Origin: Rhodococcus sp. Z13
Lineage (GTDB): Bacteria; Actinomycetota; Actinomycetes; Mycobacteriales; Mycobacteriaceae
NCBI RefSeq assembly: GCF_025837095.1
Contig: NZ_CP107551.1
Span: forward strand, 1,408,352-1,472,351
Direction of reading: 5' to 3'
DNA: 64,000 nt
A program made the translations under genes and the position numbers. This document shows, piece after piece, positions 1-8,047 of this stretch. How positions within the stretch are numbered: the first letter of the stretch is position 1; each line of letters opens with the position of its first letter. The notes below the pieces were generated by a model that worked only from the letters and a program-made list of their open reading frames with translations, made no database searches and was not told where the DNA came from.

Positions 1-633
1 CCCGGAGAACACGATGCGCGCAGCAGTGGAACTGCTCGCGAGGAGCACCTGGTCGACGAAGAGGAACACCGCGACCGCGATGATCACCGGGGCCAGCACA
101 CCGGCGGCCGCGACGGGCACGTGCAGCCGGGTCGCGAGGAACCGCGCGAACCGGCGCCCCATCCACCGCAGTCCTCGCGCGATGTAGAGGACGAGGGCGA
201 AGATCGCGATGCTCACCAGTCCTGTCCGCAGGTAGGCGAAACCCGTGGTGTCCTCGATCCCCATGAGGGCGCGGATCTCGTTCTGCCAGTCCGCGGCGAA
301 CAGCAGGCTCACGATCACAGTCCCGAGCGCCAAGACGGCGACCACCACCTGGGCGATGAAACGGACGGTGTGGCGGCGCCGCCACCACGTCAGGTGCGGG
401 GCGATCCACCGGCGCGCGGGGAAGGCGAGCAGCACACCGATCCCGTAGCCGACGATGCTCGTCACCCCGCTGACGAGCCCCTGGAAGTACCACTCGCGGG
501 GGATGAGGGAGGGGCTCAGGCTCCACGCGAAGAAGAACAGGGCGACGACGAGGCCGACGAAGTCGAGACCGAAGACGGAGAGGTGGCGAGGGCCGTCTTC
601 GACGGATTCGTCAGAAGAAGTGGGGACGTTCAC
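1..633 (-). CDS. Membrane alpha/beta-hydrolase family protein (Abhydrolase_9-type N-terminus), cut by window edge
   Basis: Translating the minus strand from a GTG at 633 gives 211 uninterrupted codons running off the left edge. The protein starts VNVPTSSDESVED and then has several hydrophobic segments, including FVGLVVALFFFAWSLSPSLI, a stretch VSGVTSIVGYGIGVLLAF, and later ones around VVVAVLALGTVIVSLLF and VSIAIFALVLYIARGL. The motif SLSPSLIPREWYFQGLVSG is what I associate with the membrane N-terminal domain of actinobacterial alpha/beta-hydrolase family 9 proteins, whose catalytic domain would lie beyond position 1. Function is unknown in detail; it would be an integral inner-membrane protein. 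It appears to be ordinary chromosomal sequence flanking the island. The family assignment is from memory of the motif. Confidence 0.6.
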   Translation of the reverse strand, partial: MNVPTSSDESVEDGPRHLSVFGLDFVGLVVALFFFAWSLSPSLIPREWYFQGLVSGVTSIVGYGIGVLLAFPARRWIAPHLTWWRRRHTVRFIAQVVVAVLALGTVIVSLLFAADWQNEIRALMGIEDTTGFAYLRTGLVSIAIFALVLYIARGLRWMGRRFARFLATRLHVPVAAAGVLAPVIIAVAVFLFVDQVLLASSSTAARIVFSG

Positions 634-694
634 GGCGCGACAGTATCTGTTACGGAACACAAGCGCGCGTGCGCGCGTGCAATCATGCCTTCGG

Positions 695-999
695 CTACAT
701 CCGATCGGTGTCAGCCGCGATCGAGACCATGTGCTCCCGAGTCTTCCGCACCGCCCGGAGCGCGGCCGAGAAATCGTCGCTTATCACCTTCAGCACGTCT
801 GCTGTGACCGTATCCGAGAGAGTGCCGAGTTCGGGGTCGATCATCTGGATACCGGAGGGATCGAGTGCTGCGAACTGGGGATTGCAAACTCGACGAGCAT
901 CTCGGCCGACTCGAGCGCGTCGGCCGTGACTCGTATGTTTGCAGAGAGCGTGTTGATATCACCAGGGGAAGGGATGGGGACAGGATGCATTTCCGACAT
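695..999 (-). pseudogene. Small frameshifted protein, possibly ESX/EspC-like
   Basis: An ATG at 999 preceded by AGGA opens MSEMHPVPIPSPGDINTLSA and continues helically to ESAEMLVEF, then hits a stop at 841. Another minus-strand frame continues naturally from about 905 as NPQFAALDPSGIQMIDPELG and ends at 695 with HMVSIAADTDRM. The two halves together give about 100 residues, so one indel near 890-905 probably broke a single gene. A short, helical, N-terminally proline-containing protein recalls type VII secretion-associated small proteins, but no WXG motif is visible and I do not claim the family. It is divergent from the membrane/coiled-coil gene that starts at 1148. The frameshift is inferred from coding-like residues in two frames. 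Confidence 0.35.
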
Positions 1000-1147
1000 A
1001 CGTGATTCCTGGACCGCATGGTCTGCGAGCCCGGAGAGGCACGCGAACCAGGCAGTGGATGTAACGTGCCCAGGTGGTTGAGGTATCAATAAGGTGTGAA
1101 AGCTGACATACCGGTTACGACGGGGGCGGTTTCGTTTCGAGGGGACT

Positions 1148-2268
1148 GTGCACGATGGGGACGCGCCGTTGAAGACACCGGTATCGAACGCTCAGATATT
1201 GCGTGAGCTTGCAGACGACCAGCGGTGCGCTCGACGCGCCGACGATCTCAGAGATCTGGCGGATTGTCTTGAAAAGGGCGAGACTGACAGCTGGGCCGGC
1301 ATCGACCTCCTCTCGGCTTTCCCCCCGTCGGCGACCATTTCGAACTCTCGATCCGCGGGTCCTCTCGAGCTGCTCGTCGGCACTTTCGCTGCACTTTCGG
1401 TGTTCGCTCCAGTCGCCTGGACCTGGTACAGCCTTCACCAGGCTTCCCGGGCGTATTCGGAGATGATCGGCAGCGGCATCGAACCGACCGACACATTTCT
1501 GGGTCTGTGGATTTCAGGATTCGAAGGATATCTCGGGGGTATACACACCCTCGTGCCGATGGCGGTAACGTCGGTTATCTTGATCATCCTTGCAGCGTTG
1601 TTGATGATCGGACACCGCTTTGCCGCCGCGGCCGAGGAGCGTCGTGCCGACAAGTCGGACGCCGAAATCGAAGCCCGACTGGTCAGCGCACTGTGCGGAG
1701 CGCAGCGAGAGATCGGCAGCCTGAACGCCGCCGACCCGACCGCAATCGAGGCGATCGTTCGGCGGTCGATCAAGCAGCTTTCGGAAGCGTAGGATGCCAC
1801 TCGAGAAGGGATCGATCGGCTCAATGGAACTGTTTCCGGTTTGGAGACCGCTGCCACTACGTTGACCGAGGCGGCCAACGCGGCGAAGTCCTCAACCGAG
1901 GTGGTCGAGTTGGCCTCCGTCTCCTTGACCGAGGCATCCGACGAGAGTCAGCGCCGCATCGCGTCGACCCTGAGCGCATTCAGTGACAGTATGAGTGACC
2001 AGGTATCCAAGACGCAGAAGGACACCGTGGCGGCGATCTCCAGGTCCAGTGATGCAGTCAGATCGACCATCGATGATCTTGTCAACGGGGTTCGGCGTTT
2101 CGAAGCCGCGCAGAGCGCGGTGGCGTCCAGCTTGGATGCAATGGACACACGAAGCGCTGCCAATGCCCAGGACATGGTGGTGGCAGTGCAACATCTCCAG
2201 GACGCCGTACGCAGAATCGAGAAATCTCTCGTTCGTCACGAAAGCGCTATGCAGGCCCAAGCTTCCGA
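1148..2268 (+). pseudogene. Membrane protein with long coiled-coil tail, broken by an amber stop and an IS
   Basis: From a GTG at 1148 the frame encodes a charged N-terminus, two hydrophobic segments (about residues 76-98, LELLVGTFAALSVFAPVAW, and 138-160, LVPMAVTSVILIILAALLMI) and a cytoplasmic helical region. A TAG at 1790-1792 interrupts it, but the same frame continues (DATREGIDRLNGTVSGLETA) as a heptad-rich, Ser/Thr/Ala-rich coiled coil up to 2268. There the left end of an IS1634-family element begins. The layout (two membrane helices plus a long coiled coil) resembles methyl-accepting-protein or channel-like sensors, but I recognise no specific family. It is inactive as it stands unless the amber codon is read through and the lost C-terminus was dispensable. 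The element lacks a matching target duplication, so the original 3' part may not lie at 4030. Confidence 0.55.
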
Positions 2269-4029
2269 CCCGAGTTGGCTCATGTTTTCGGGATGATCGA
2301 CAGCTCACGTCTGTGACCTGCTGGTTTTCGTCGGGATCGGCCTGATTTCACGCACTAACGGCGCTGGTTCTAGGCTCGGCAAGTGGTGTTTGTCAGGAAG
2401 GTGCGCACCAAGTCCGGGGCCACGGCCGTGCAGATCGCCCGCTATGTGGGCGGTCGGCAGGAGATCGTCAAGCACATCGGTTCCGCGCATACCGACGTCG
2501 AACTCGGCATGCTGCTCGAGCGCGCCCGGGCCTGGCTCGAACCCGACCAGCAAGTCCTCGACCTCGGCGTCACCCGGCAGGTCCCGGTCGAAAAGCCCCT
2601 GGCCGGCGGGCAGAGCACCCTGTTCGAGCCCACACCCGGACCCGTGCAGGTGGATACGCCGGGACGGACGGAATCGACCGGGTCGGTGCTGCTGCGCCAG
2701 GTCTTGGTCGACGTCTACGACCAGCTTGGGTTCGGCATCCTCGGCGACACGGTGTTCCGGGACCTGGTGATCGCCCGGATCGTCGAACCCGGCTCGAAAC
2801 TCGACGCCGGCCGGGTCCTACAGGACCTCGGGACGGATCCACCGAGCTACGCGACGATCAAACGCCACCTGAAGCAGATCGTCGACCGTGAGTATCGAGG
2901 CAAGATCGCCGAGCAATGCTTCGCCCATGCCGCCGAATCCGGCGGTCTGAGCCTGTTGTTGTACGACGTGACGACCTTGTACTTCGAGGCCGAAAAGGAA
3001 GATGACCTGCGCAAAGTCGGGTACTCGAAGGAACGCCGGGTCGACCCGCAGATCGTCGTCGGGCTGCTGGTGGACCGCACCGGTTTCCCGCTCGAGATCG
3101 GCTGCTACGAAGGCAACTCCGCCGAAACCCGCACCATCGTCCCGATCGTGCGGCAGTTCCAGGCCGCCATGACCTCGACGGGGTCGAGATGGTCGTCGCC
3201 GCGGACGCCGGAATGCTGTCCGCGTCCAATCTCGCAGCGCTGGACGAGGCGGGGCTGAAGTTCATCGTCGGCTCCCGCGCCACGAAAGCGCCTGGTGATC
3301 TCGCCTCCCACTTTCATTGGAACGGCAATGTTTTCACCGATGGGCAGATCATCGACACGATCACGCCACGGCACGGCCGCTCCGTGGTCAACAACCGCCG
3401 GCGACGAGCCGAGCCCGTCTGGAACGAGACGGACCATCCGAATGCGTGGCGGGCGATCTGGCAGTACTCCCGCAGCCGCGCCGCCCGGGACGAGAAAACA
3501 CTCAACGCACAAGAAGCCCGCGCCCGGGCCGTGGTCGACGGGGACACCGCACCGAAGTCGACGCGATTCGTGAAGACGACTGCGAAAGGCCGGCGGCTGG
3601 ACACTGCCTCGCTCGAACGCGCCAGGATGCTCGTCGGCCTGAAAGGCTATGTCACCAACCTTCCTGTCTCCCTGATGGATCCGAGCGAAATCATCGGTAA
3701 ATATCACGAGTTGTGGCATGTCGAGCAGTCGTTCCGGATGTCGAAGACCGATCTGCGGGCCCGGCCGATCTTCCACCGCACCCGCGATGCGATCGAGGCG
3801 CACCTGACGGTGGTGTTCGCGGCATTGGCGGTCTCCCGGGTGGTGCAGGAACGCAGCGATCTCGCGATCGGCAAGGTCGTCAAGCTGTTGCGGCCGCTGC
3901 GGTCGGCGACCATCGCGATCAACGGCACCCGACACACGTTCCCGCCGCAGGTCGAGGCCGATATGCAGGTGCTGCTCGATCGGATTTCAGGTACCGAAAT
4001 CACGCACTAACGAAATGAGCCAACTCGGG
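2269..4029 (+). mobile_element. IS1634-family element, copy 1 (1761 bp)
   Basis: The element is bounded by perfect 15-bp terminal inverted repeats, CCCGAGTTGGCTCAT at 2269-2283 and its complement at 4015-4029. It is nearly identical to the copy at 31947-33708 but 1 bp shorter: a C is missing near 3165. Elements of this group (IS1549-like) usually create long target duplications, as the other two copies here do. The sequence right of 4029 is not found left of 2269. The missing duplication suggests recombination between IS copies, or a deletion, after insertion. Confidence 0.9.
2383..4010 (+). pseudogene. IS1634-family transposase, frameshifted
   Basis: The reading frame opens at 2383 (MVFVRKVRTKSG) and matches the intact 542-residue transposase at 32061 until about codon 261. 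A single missing C in AGGCCGCCATG (3161-3171; intact copy AGGCCCGCCATG) then shifts the frame. The remaining 270 residues, including the DDE-domain part beginning MVVAADAGMLSASN, continue in another frame to the TAA at 4008-4010. The protein is therefore split and almost certainly inactive, although its ends could still be mobilised in trans by the intact copy. Confidence 0.88.
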
Positions 4030-4266
4030 TCGGGTTCGGTTGTGACGAGAGTTGATTCCGATCGCTACAAGTTCGCACTCTTGGCATACCGGATGCTGGT
4101 CGCGAAGAGCTTGGACGCAACGATCGATGACGATTTCGAAGTCCCGCTGATGGAGGGATCGGATCGTGAGCAACTGTGCAACTTGTGGATGCGCTCGCGA
4201 GGACCGGCTGGAACGCGCCCGCAGATCTCCGAGTGGCTGAACGTTCTCGAGTCCGTTCGAGTCTGA
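4030..4266 (+). pseudogene. 3' fragment of an unidentified gene next to the IS
   Basis: Directly after the right inverted repeat an open frame (formally starting inside the repeat at 4015) encodes about 78 residues containing DSDRYKFALLAYRMLVAKSL and ending PQISEWLNVLESVRV at a TGA. Composition and helix pattern look like a genuine C-terminus. The 5' part is missing. It could be the tail of the membrane/coiled-coil gene left of the IS, but the absent target duplication makes it as likely that the two sides were joined by recombination. No domain is recognised. Confidence 0.4.
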
Positions 4267-4381
4267 TTCACCGACCTGCCACTGAAGGCCTCCTGGTAAT
4301 GGTGTCGAACTCTGTGGTCGACGGCTCTGGCGCTGCATCCTCCTGTATATGCAGCGCCAGAACTCGGGTTGGAAAGTGAGA

Positions 4382-5602
4382 TTACTTGCTTCCGGGGGTC
4401 CAGCGCAGTCCCCAGTTGTAGGCTCGGTCCAAGTCCTCCTGATCTCCACGGATGTAGCGGACTTCTCGCCGAACTTGAATCTCACCGCCCATGTTCTCGA
4501 GTAGAGCGATCGCGCACATGGGCGCTCGATTGTCGCCGGAGTCCAACCGGACTTCGATCTCGGGTCCGGTTGTGCGGTAGAGCGTAACTACCCCGTCGGC
4601 TGCTGCCCAGTTAGGCACACCCTCGTAGATGTACGCGAATATGAGGACGCGCTTGAAGTTCTCCGGATTCGTCAGATTGATGAAGAGATTCTCGCCGCTT
4701 TCGATTGCTCCTGTCCGATCATCACCGTCCAGAGCGATGTACGGGGCGCGGTGCTGATTCCCGAAAGCTTCGCCGAGAGCCTGGATCACACCTTTCCGTC
4801 CGTTCGACAACTCGTACAGGCAGCCGAGATCGAGATCGATGCCATTGCTGCTCCCCATGAGGCGGCCCAGAAAGCCTTTGGGGGAGCTTTGCGAACTCCA
4901 GTTCAGATTGACCCGCATGATGCCCTGTTTTTCGCCGGCTTTCACAAGGCTTACAGAGTGGGTGTTCTGGTCGAGGGTGATCTTGGAGAGATTCACCGGT
5001 GGGGTCGACGGTACCGAAGGGGCTGCAGGTGTTGCGGCCGGACTGGGCGAGGCGACCGGCTTCGGGGTGGGAGTAGGTGGGGGAGTCGGTGCAGGAGGTG
5101 CCGGTCGGGTGACGTCGACCCCGAAGTTCGTCGCGAGTGCAGACAGTCCTGCGCTCCATCCTTGCGAAACGTTCCGGATCTTCCACGTTCCGTTTCGGCG
5201 GTAGACCTCCAGCAGAATTGCAGCGCGTTCGGACTGCAGGCCCTGTGCGGGTGCCTCCACGACGAGACCGGTCGGCTGTTCGAGGGTCACTCCGAGGCCG
5301 GGAACGGCTGCGAGTGTTCCGCTCACGCTGTCGTCCAACGCGACGGTGATCGCCAGGGTGTGGATGTCGGCCGGCACTCTCGTCAAGTCCAGCGCGATGC
5401 GATCGGCACCGATCATCCGGACAGCGCCTTCCGGAGACTTCGGCTGATTGTAGAAGACGAAATCGTCGTCGTTCCGTACACGCTGGTTCGGTGTGAGCTG
5501 GAAGGCCATCAAATCGACCGTTCCTTGACGGGCGCCGGTGACCGACAGGGTGGCGGTGCCGTCGTGGATGACCGTGTTGGCTCCGGGCTGCAGTGCGGGC
5601 AT
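4382..5602 (-). CDS. TerA-like protein with two TerD-type domains
   Basis: The 406-residue protein has an N-terminal TerD-like domain (about 1-165; LDLTRVPADIHTLAITVAL, then IRNVSQGWSAGLSALATNFG, the usual TerD ending). A proline-rich linker follows (about 167-200, APTPPPTPTPKPVASPSP). A second TerD-like region (about 205-406) contains DLDLGCLYEL, ALDGDDRTGAIESGENLFIN and LIFAYIYEGVPNW, the pattern of TerA proteins. These cytosolic proteins bind calcium and belong to Ter chemical-stress and phage-resistance clusters; their reaction is unknown. It is the first of three co-oriented Ter genes with the DUF475/TerC protein and TerD. Start: ATG at 5602 with a weak GGAA upstream. Confidence 0.85.
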   Translation of the reverse strand: MPALQPGANTVIHDGTATLSVTGARQGTVDLMAFQLTPNQRVRNDDDFVFYNQPKSPEGAVRMIGADRIALDLTRVPADIHTLAITVALDDSVSGTLAAVPGLGVTLEQPTGLVVEAPAQGLQSERAAILLEVYRRNGTWKIRNVSQGWSAGLSALATNFGVDVTRPAPPAPTPPPTPTPKPVASPSPAATPAAPSVPSTPPVNLSKITLDQNTHSVSLVKAGEKQGIMRVNLNWSSQSSPKGFLGRLMGSSNGIDLDLGCLYELSNGRKGVIQALGEAFGNQHRAPYIALDGDDRTGAIESGENLFINLTNPENFKRVLIFAYIYEGVPNWAAADGVVTLYRTTGPEIEVRLDSGDNRAPMCAIALLENMGGEIQVRREVRYIRGDQEDLDRAYNWGLRWTPGSK

Positions 5603-5689
5603 GGTGTTTCCGGCCTGACGGCCGACTCCTTTCAGCAGATATGGGTGTGGGCAGCCGGACGTCGCCGACTGCCCACACGTCGGGTCCTG

Positions 5690-6811
5690 TCAGGCGTTGA
5701 CCGAGACGGTCTCTGCCTGCGGATCCTCGTCCGCGTCTGTTCCCACATCAGGATTGTTCTTGTTCCGGATGATGCTGGTGATCAGGGCCGCCAGAATCAG
5801 GAACACGCCGGTCAGACCCGAGACGAGCTCGCTGACGTGGTGGCCGATCGAGTAGAACAGGATGAACGCGAGTGCGCCGATCGCCCAGTGAGCGCCGTGC
5901 TCGAGGTACACGTACTCGGCGAGAGTGCCCTTGCGGACGAGATAGACGGTGATCGAGCGAACGAACATCGCGCCGATGAATCCGAGGCCGAGGGCGATGA
6001 TGACGGGGTCCGAGGTGACCGCGAAGGCGCCGATCACGCCGTCGAACGAGAAGGACGCGTCGAGAACCTCGAGGTAGAGGAACAGGAAGAAGCCTGCCTT
6101 GCCTGCTGCCTTCGCGAGTTCGGACGGACCGCCGGACGTGCCCTCTTCCTCGTCGACGTTGAACAGCTCACCGAGCCCGTTGACGAGGATGTAGGTGATC
6201 ATGCCGAGTACGCCCGCGATCATCACCGTCAAGGACTTGCCCTCGGGCGCGATGAAGGTTGCGGTGAGCACGAGGATAGCGCTGGCAACCACCACCGAGA
6301 GCTGGTCGAGTTTGCCGATCCGCTCCAGCGGACGCTCGAGCCAGGACAGCCAGGTGATCTCCTTCTCCTCGAAGATGAAGTCGAGGAACAGCATCAGGAG
6401 GAACATGCCGCCGAATGCTGCGATCTGCGGATGCGCGTCCGTGATCAGGGTTTCGTAGCTCGCTCGCCCGTCGGGGAAGTATGCGGCGCCGTCGGCCGGC
6501 GGATTCAAGGCCAGGTCGAGTGCTGCCACGGGTCCGAGCCCCGACGCGGCCCACACGATGATCAGCGGGAACACGAGGCGCATGCCGAAGACGGCGATGA
6601 GGACACCGATGGTGAGGAAGATCTTCTGCCAGAACTCGTTCATCCGCTGCAACACGGTCGCGTTGATGACCGCGTTGTCGAACGACAACGACACTTCCAG
6701 GACACCGAGGATGGCGGCGAGGAGGAGGGCCTGGGGACCGCCGTAGAGGAAGGCGACGACCAGGGCTACAACTGTTACGGCAAACGATGCGCCGAATATG
6801 CGCATAACCAC
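5690..6811 (-). CDS. TerC-family / DUF475 integral membrane protein
   Basis: The 373-residue protein is almost entirely hydrophobic with about nine to ten predicted membrane helices. It carries the two acidic TerC-family signatures, SLSFDNAVINATVLQRM near residue 45 and LDASFSFDGVIGAF near residue 250. A long loop with EEKEITWLSW and a charged C-terminus (NPDVGTDADEDPQAETVSV) are also visible. TerC-type proteins are thought to form a membrane complex with cytosolic Ter proteins and may move or sense divalent metals; this is family knowledge, not seen here. It lies between TerA-like and TerD genes on the same strand. The GTG at 6811 has AAGG eight bases upstream; an ATG two codons later is an alternative start. 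Confidence 0.87.
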   Translation of the reverse strand: MVMRIFGASFAVTVVALVVAFLYGGPQALLLAAILGVLEVSLSFDNAVINATVLQRMNEFWQKIFLTIGVLIAVFGMRLVFPLIIVWAASGLGPVAALDLALNPPADGAAYFPDGRASYETLITDAHPQIAAFGGMFLLMLFLDFIFEEKEITWLSWLERPLERIGKLDQLSVVVASAILVLTATFIAPEGKSLTVMIAGVLGMITYILVNGLGELFNVDEEEGTSGGPSELAKAAGKAGFFLFLYLEVLDASFSFDGVIGAFAVTSDPVIIALGLGFIGAMFVRSITVYLVRKGTLAEYVYLEHGAHWAIGALAFILFYSIGHHVSELVSGLTGVFLILAALITSIIRNKNNPDVGTDADEDPQAETVSVNA

Positions 6812-6902
6812 GGACGTGGCCTTTCTCTATACGGGTGGAACGATCGGTGGGATGCCCATCGTGGCGAGCATCCCACCGAGGATGTCCTGGAGGAAACGAG
6901 GA

Positions 6903-7481
6903 TCAGGCGACGTTGACGCCGTAGTCCAGCGCGATACCGCGCAGGCCGGACGCGTATCCCTGGCCGACGGCGCGGAACTTCCACTCGTTGTTGTAGCGGT
7001 ACACCTCGCCGAAGATCATGGCCGTCTCCGTGGAGGCGTCCTCGGTGAGGTCGTAGCGAGCCAGCTCAAGGCCGGTGACACGGTCGACGATCCGGATGTA
7101 CGCATTGCGAACGTGGCCGAAGGACTGTCCGCGGACATCGGCGTCGTAGATCGACACCGCGAAGAAGATGTTCGTGGCCTCCGGCGGCAGAGCGGCGAGG
7201 TCGACGTGGATCGACTCGTCGTCGCCGTCGCCATCACCGGTGAGGTTGTCGCCGGTGTGCTCGACCGTGCCGTCGGGGGAGGAGAGGTTGCCGTAGAAGA
7301 CGAAGTGCTTGTCGGAAAGGACCTTGAGGTTCTGCCCGGTGATCAGCGCGGACGCATCGAGGTCGTAGGGAGCACCGGTGGTGGTGCGCTCGTCCCAGCC
7401 GAGACCGACCGTGATGGCGGTGAGATTGTCCGTGGCCTTGGACAGGGAGACGTTTCCGCCTTTTGCGAGTGAGACGCTCAT
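6903..7481 (-). CDS. terD: TerD family calcium-binding stress protein
   Basis: The 192-residue protein has the classic TerD layout: MSVSLAKGGNVSLSK at the start, GLGWDERTTTGAPYDLDASA, then the acidic loop DNLTGDGDGDDESIHVDLAA, and the end FRAVGQGYASGLRGIALDYG. The acidic loops are the family's calcium-binding sites. The ATG at 7481 is chosen over the one at 7505 because the family begins exactly MSVSL and AGGA sits nine bases upstream. It is probably the promoter-proximal gene of the Ter group, with the 566-bp gap upstream serving as a divergent control region shared with the large helicase gene. Confidence 0.92.
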   Translation of the reverse strand: MSVSLAKGGNVSLSKATDNLTAITVGLGWDERTTTGAPYDLDASALITGQNLKVLSDKHFVFYGNLSSPDGTVEHTGDNLTGDGDGDDESIHVDLAALPPEATNIFFAVSIYDADVRGQSFGHVRNAYIRIVDRVTGLELARYDLTEDASTETAMIFGEVYRYNNEWKFRAVGQGYASGLRGIALDYGVNVA

Positions 7482-8047
7482 ACGAATCCTTTCGAAAAGC
7501 TGCACAGAAGGAGGTGCAGGGTGCTGCTCCTGAGTGCGTTACTGGGTTCCTACCGGCCAAGGGGTCGGTACGTATGCGGGACGAATCAGGGGCGAACGCC
7601 CGTGATCCGTGGAGCGCGCCAGAGTCGTTCTCTGGACGCGTGTTGATGACCAATCAACCACGTCGTACGGGCGGAACTCCTTCTACTGCTGCAACTTCCG
7701 GAGACGGCGTGCGCAGGGATCGCCGCGTCGCGTCGTCATCTCCAGCCCCCGACAGACTGACGTGCGAAAACATAGCAGGTCCGACTTGTTGCCGGAAGCA
7801 AAGGTCCACCCGAGTGTCGTGGAATTTCGGTCACCGGTGCATTTCGGCGCCAGCGTTCCAAGATCGAAGACTTGAACGTAACGATTCACAGGTGGGAAAA
7901 GATGTAGGGCATGTCGTGGAAAGGAGCGTTACGGGAGGTCGACGCCCGATCGGTATACCCGCGAGGGTGTTGTCGTATCCACTATCTATTGTGGTCAGCG
8001 ATTGCTTCGTGCCGGAAACGGAGCGTCGTCGCAGGAGCGGGGTGGTT
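7482..8047. other. 566-bp divergent intergenic region, no gene seen
   Basis: The region separates terD (minus) from the large helicase gene (plus). No frame reads like protein: the long upstream extension of the helicase frame (from 7463) overlaps the start of terD and is low in recognisable structure. Presumably it holds two divergent promoters, but I could not identify -35/-10 pairs with confidence. Confidence 0.5.

Noticed and set aside
4751-6916. Long plus-strand open frame (721 codons) opposite the Ter genes
   Set aside because: It is a GC-rich antisense shadow: the minus strand encodes clear TerA-like and TerC-like proteins, and the plus frame is full of charged, Arg/Gly/Asp-rich residues without domains.
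7463-8041. N-terminal extension of the large helicase upstream to 7463
   Set aside because: The extension overlaps the terD start, has no recognisable structure, and good GTG starts with AGGAG lie at 8042-8048.
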